Source: Schlesneria sp. (lineage in GTDB: Bacteria > Planctomycetota > Planctomycetia > Planctomycetales > Planctomycetaceae). From it: 8,445 nucleotides of DNA. The notes below the pieces were generated by a model. It was not told the origin of the DNA. It was given only the letters and a program-made list of their open reading frames with translations, and made no database searches. Position numbers and translations under genes: made by a program. Each line of letters begins with the position of its first letter. Position 1 is the first letter of the stretch. Below are positions 5,666 to 8,445 of this stretch, one piece after another. Location: the NCBI GenBank assembly GCA_025353525.1, contig JANXOO010000032.1, positions 1-8,445 of the forward strand, given 5' to 3'.

Positions 5666-6754
5666 TCAGGGACTGGCTCCCGCTCGGACCAGCCACACAC
5701 ACCATCCGATCAGCAGTGAAACAACCACCGCAGCGACAACAAACAGACCGAATCCACCAACCGTCGCGGCCTCGGAGTGTCGTACCGAAAGCCCTGTGAG
5801 GTCAATGGCACTTATCCTGATTCCCTCACGAATCACACAGACGCCTGACAGACTGACTACGGCCCCTGTCGTCGCTGTCACCAACCCGGTCGTCTGCAAC
5901 TGTGACGATCGCCACTGAAATCCCCAACCAACAACCTGCACGATCGCTCCGATGACTGCTACGACGATGTACGCAAAAATCGCACGACCGAACACCATGT
6001 TTCGAGTCATCTCGTCCGCTTGCATGATGTAAGCCACTCCTGCAAGCCATGCGAGTCCAAGACCTCCAAGTGCCATTCCCGCCAGGGGTCGACTGTTGAC
6101 GGGCTCAATTGCCTCGCGATGAGTCGCATGGCGATACCACAATTGCCATCCGGCGATGACGGACATCGTCGCGAACGAACCTCCGATCCAGACCAGCATT
6201 CGCAGAACCACTGCCATCGACGAAAATGGCAATTGGCCAGTCACGTAGACCTCGGGCCACGCCTCGCTTCGGTTCGCCAAAAGATGGTTAACCGTCCAGC
6301 AGAAACCCGTAAAGACGAAACTGGCGGATGCCCCTGCAACAACCATGACTCTCACAAAATACGGCCATTTCCAAAGCGTTCGGCTTTTGATCAAATACAA
6401 AAGATAGAACGCAATAATCAGCACGGGAACCAGTGCCATCCACCGCCACCACAGCAGAAGATTGGCCGTGTAAAACGAATGCTGATACACGATTTGAATA
6501 AACAGCAACGGCGCAACGCCCGCGGTGATCGCAGCACTGAGTAAAAACGGCATCCAGTCGCGCAGCGTTGCCGCCAACGGCTGTTCTGTCAGCGGAACAG
6601 TTTCGCGACCTGGCCGAATTGTCACCCACGTCACGTAAAGACTTCCCGCCAGGACATAGTGCATGAACGCCTGATGCATGGCAAATGTCATCAAATACAC
6701 CGTCAAATAAAACGCCGTTGGCCACGGAAGCCCTGACGGAAACAGATTGTCCAT
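5666..6754 (-). CDS. CydA-superfamily-like membrane subunit lacking heme-region glutamates
   Basis: A 362-residue, strongly hydrophobic protein with about eight or nine helices (for example about 14-43, 70-90, 103-122, 134-158, 180-205, 226-244, 255-275, 290-308, 333-356). Aligned by eye with the product of the gene just upstream on the same strand, it keeps the same layout: H27 beside that protein's H26 in a matching first helix, AGV at 78-80 beside TGV, R185 beside R186, and REGIR at 309-313 beside REGSR at 308-312. The two helix-3 glutamates (E107, E114) and E305 of the neighbour have no acidic counterpart here. I read it as a degenerate paralogue forming a heterodimer with the catalytic subunit, in the position CydB holds in classical bd oxidases. 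AGGA lies eight bases before the ATG. The membrane-protein call is firm; the homology needs a profile search. Confidence 0.85.
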   Translation of the reverse strand: MDNLFPSGLPWPTAFYLTVYLMTFAMHQAFMHYVLAGSLYVTWVTIRPGRETVPLTEQPLAATLRDWMPFLLSAAITAGVAPLLFIQIVYQHSFYTANLLLWWRWMALVPVLIIAFYLLYLIKSRTLWKWPYFVRVMVVAGASASFVFTGFCWTVNHLLANRSEAWPEVYVTGQLPFSSMAVVLRMLVWIGGSFATMSVIAGWQLWYRHATHREAIEPVNSRPLAGMALGGLGLAWLAGVAYIMQADEMTRNMVFGRAIFAYIVVAVIGAIVQVVGWGFQWRSSQLQTTGLVTATTGAVVSLSGVCVIREGIRISAIDLTGLSVRHSEAATVGGFGLFVVAAVVVSLLIGWCVWLVRAGASP

Positions 6755-6841
6755 ATTCGAAATCCTGTATCTCGATTTCCAAAGGGCCCTGGATCGCGAA
6801 TCCCAAATGGGACAGTACTGACGTGACAGAATCGAATGTCG

Positions 6842-8251
6842 TCAGTGCCGTTTGTGATTCTGCTCGAAATTCCCCGGAGCGGTACCTGCTTCTTGCAACC
6901 AGGCTTCGATTTGCCCGAGTGTCCCGGGGTCGCTGTCACCCGCGTGCGGGCGTGTCGCTTGCGGATCGCTCGACCAGTTGATGAATTGCACCAGTGATTC
7001 CAGTTCAACCGCCGTTCCGGCGAACGGTGGCATGAACGGCTTGGTATGTTGCAATTTTGCGAAATTGAGCCGCATCTGATTCTGGTCCCAGGCCCCTGTC
7101 AATTCTGTGACGGCATTCGTCCCGCTCACGGTGTGGCACACACTGCATTGGCGACGAAATACTTTGGCTCCGAGCCTGACCTGATCATCGGGATACATGG
7201 AGTCGTTGCGCAGCCCGTACGGATCGTCACTTGTGCAACCGATGTCGCGAAGCCGAGCCACCTGATCGGGCCGGATCGCATTTGAATAGAGCACGTAACG
7301 AATCGAGTACGGTTTGCGCGACCCTTCGCGCACGAATTCTCCACCCGCTGTCGCTCCAAACGCCAGCATCAACAGCAACGACGCTGTGGCACTATTAATA
7401 TACAATCGCTGCATCACCATACCGAAGATGGCATACGCCCCGATCGCCATCGATGAACCGATTGCGATGTTCAGAAACAGCATCATCGCCGGGCTGCCGC
7501 CGAGTACCCAACTGCGGCTGTCAGCTGGCATCACCGCCAGAAACCAGATCCCGAGCCCCGGCATTAATACCATCGGGACGAGCATCAGCGCCGCACGATT
7601 GATCAGAGATCGCCGGGCACCCCGATTGAGTGACGGCATCATATTCGTCACGACACACGCGGCCAACGCAGCCAGCGTAAGCGAGACGATCGTGCGAAAA
7701 AACAGGCTTGGCCAGAACCCTGGATTGAAAAAACCGTCAAAAACGTTGTGCGTTTCCAGCCATCGTCCCGGGGTCAGTTGCCAGGACAGTATCCCGTTGA
7801 TGATAAACAGACTCATCCACGATGCCGCTGCGTAAATGGCCAGTAGCGTCATCGCAGCCCGATCGTTCAATCGCGAGTGATAGCGATAAAAGCTGTATCC
7901 TGAAACAATTTCGAGGCAAAAGAATGTCCATTCGGTAGCCCACAACCAGTGGAAGTGATCGACCATCGAACCGATCGTCGCCGGGCTGATCTGAATCGCT
8001 GTCAACCAGATACCAACGCCCGTCAGAGCCCCGAGTACAAAGCTGATCAGAACCAGCAGCTTGAAATACCCCGAAACGAACTGCCGCGCGTGCGGATCGC
8101 GGCCCGTCATCGCCAGCCATTGAAAATAGCACAGCAGAACTCCGCCCCCGACTGCAAACTGAGCCAGAAAGACGTGAACGATCGCGACACCGGCCATGAC
8201 CAAACCGGGCATGATGGGGCCGTAATCATTGACTGGAAAAACCTGGTCCAT
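6842..8251 (-). CDS. Cytochrome bd-superfamily oxidase subunit (CydA-like) fused to a C-terminal cytochrome c
   Basis: A 469-residue protein. The first 305 residues hold about eight helices of CydA type. Candidate active-site heme ligands are H26 in helix 1 (compare His19 of E. coli CydA), E107 and E114 in helix 3 (compare Glu99 and Glu107), and E305 in GGEFVREGSRKPY (compare the E-x-GRQPW region with Glu445). R186-T-I-V-S stands where CydA has its helix-5 b558 histidine, so that ligand seems missing. The loop between helices 6 and 7 (about 242-256) is too short for a quinol Q-loop. Residues about 355-457 are a c-type cytochrome with CSVCH at 369-373 and probable axial Met M407 (FMPPFAG). It probably reduces oxygen using electrons from a periplasmic donor through heme c. 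The ATG at 8251 is preferred: AGGAAAGG lies ten bases upstream, while the longer frame begins at a TTG (8284) with no such site. Confidence 0.9.
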   Translation of the reverse strand: MDQVFPVNDYGPIMPGLVMAGVAIVHVFLAQFAVGGGVLLCYFQWLAMTGRDPHARQFVSGYFKLLVLISFVLGALTGVGIWLTAIQISPATIGSMVDHFHWLWATEWTFFCLEIVSGYSFYRYHSRLNDRAAMTLLAIYAAASWMSLFIINGILSWQLTPGRWLETHNVFDGFFNPGFWPSLFFRTIVSLTLAALAACVVTNMMPSLNRGARRSLINRAALMLVPMVLMPGLGIWFLAVMPADSRSWVLGGSPAMMLFLNIAIGSSMAIGAYAIFGMVMQRLYINSATASLLLMLAFGATAGGEFVREGSRKPYSIRYVLYSNAIRPDQVARLRDIGCTSDDPYGLRNDSMYPDDQVRLGAKVFRRQCSVCHTVSGTNAVTELTGAWDQNQMRLNFAKLQHTKPFMPPFAGTAVELESLVQFINWSSDPQATRPHAGDSDPGTLGQIEAWLQEAGTAPGNFEQNHKRH

Positions 8252-8261
8252 TGCCTGAATA

Positions 8262-8269
8262 CCTTTCCT
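8262..8269 (-). promoter_or_regulatory. Ribosome binding site for the oxidase subunit
   Basis: AGGAAAGG on the minus strand ends ten bases before the ATG at 8251. It lies inside the frame extended to the TTG at 8284, which argues that the extension is not translated. Confidence 0.65.
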
Positions 8270-8387
8270 GGCCTTGAACGACAACTATTTCAAAAACGTG
8301 CTGACTCGATTCGCCGTTGGCTTGGCAGCGTTCCTGCCGGAAATGAAAAAAACGTCGCTCATGATTTCCTGATTCCAGATTGCAGTC

Positions 8388-8428
8388 AGTATAAAGCGAT
8401 GAGCCAGTCGATCACACATTATAGTGAT
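8388..8428 (-). promoter_or_regulatory. Candidate promoters and operator upstream of the oxidase operon
   Basis: On the minus strand a perfect TATAAT lies at 8423-8418, but its -35 box would straddle the window edge and cannot be read. It sits inside the inverted repeat ATCAC-N8-GTGAT (8411-8428), which could be a repressor or activator site. A second candidate is TATACT at 8393-8388 with a weak TGTGAT 17 bases upstream. Between here and the start codon the leader contains a short hairpin (GGCAG 8324-8328 / CTGCC 8334-8338). I see no gene in 8252-8445. Confidence 0.35.
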
Positions 8429-8445
8429 CCCGGCGAAATGTTCGG

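Noticed and set aside
5631..5705. Longer start for the potassium channel at 5705
   Set aside because: It overlaps the upstream gene by 40 bases, has no ribosome site and adds no helix or motif; the ATG at 5630 has GGAG in good position.
6020..6544. Plus-strand 174-residue open frame inside the oxidase partner gene
   Set aside because: It lies wholly antisense to a clear multi-helix membrane protein, and its composition (His, Asn, Arg, Gln rich) is typical of a shadow of hydrophobic codons.
7314..7835. Plus-strand 173-residue open frame within the oxidase gene
   Set aside because: Antisense to conserved helices of the CydA-like protein; no signature of its own.
8252..8284. Longer TTG start for the oxidase subunit
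   Set aside because: The ribosome site AGGAAAGG lies within this extension, and the extra residues (basic, 11 long) are not part of the first helix.

Overview
The window is a bacterial chromosomal segment with seven protein-coding genes. I read it as Planctomycetota. The reasons are the gene style (a VWA protein next to an ExbB gene and two ExbD genes, and a c-type-cytochrome-fused CydA-like protein), the moderately GC-rich composition, and hairpin-rich intergenic DNA. The assignment is an inference from gene content; there is no rRNA or other taxonomic marker.

Left half (about 1-4350) is a candidate energy-transducing envelope system. A minus-strand gene (100-1275) encodes a membrane-anchored von Willebrand factor A (VWA) protein. 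Its single N-terminal helix carries the S-x-x-x-H signature of TonB and TolA. It is divergent from a plus-strand operon of an ExbB/TolQ-type proton-channel protein (1523-2356), two ExbD/TolR-type proteins (2378-2836 and 2838-3377) and a two-helix membrane protein of unknown function (3403-4350). Together they look like a proton-motive-force motor whose moving partner ends in a VWA domain instead of a TonB or TolA C-terminal domain.

Middle (4351-4775) is a convergent, non-coding spacer. It holds three closely packed hairpins, two of them sharing a near-identical 14-base core with a GAAT loop, and a fourth, separate hairpin. These probably act as terminators and/or belong to a dispersed repeat.

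Right half (4776-8445) is a minus-strand operon read from the right edge inward. It starts with a CydA-superfamily oxidase subunit fused to a C-terminal c-type cytochrome (8251-6842). Next comes a membrane protein (6754-5666) that, by eye, is a degenerate paralogue of that subunit: it keeps the first-helix His but lacks all three candidate heme-region glutamates. Last is a six-helix voltage-gated-type potassium channel (5630-4776) with eight arginines at strict three-residue spacing in S4. The oxidase lacks a quinol (Q) loop, so electrons probably arrive through cytochrome c. A perfect TATAAT embedded in an ATCAC-N8-GTGAT inverted repeat lies about 170 bases upstream of the oxidase start, with a second candidate promoter closer in.

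The most interesting points are the TonB/TolA-like anchor on the VWA protein beside its own ExbB-ExbD-ExbD set, and the duplicated CydA/CydA-like pair with fused cytochrome c transcribed together with a potassium channel. I saw no tRNA, rRNA, CRISPR array or insertion sequence.
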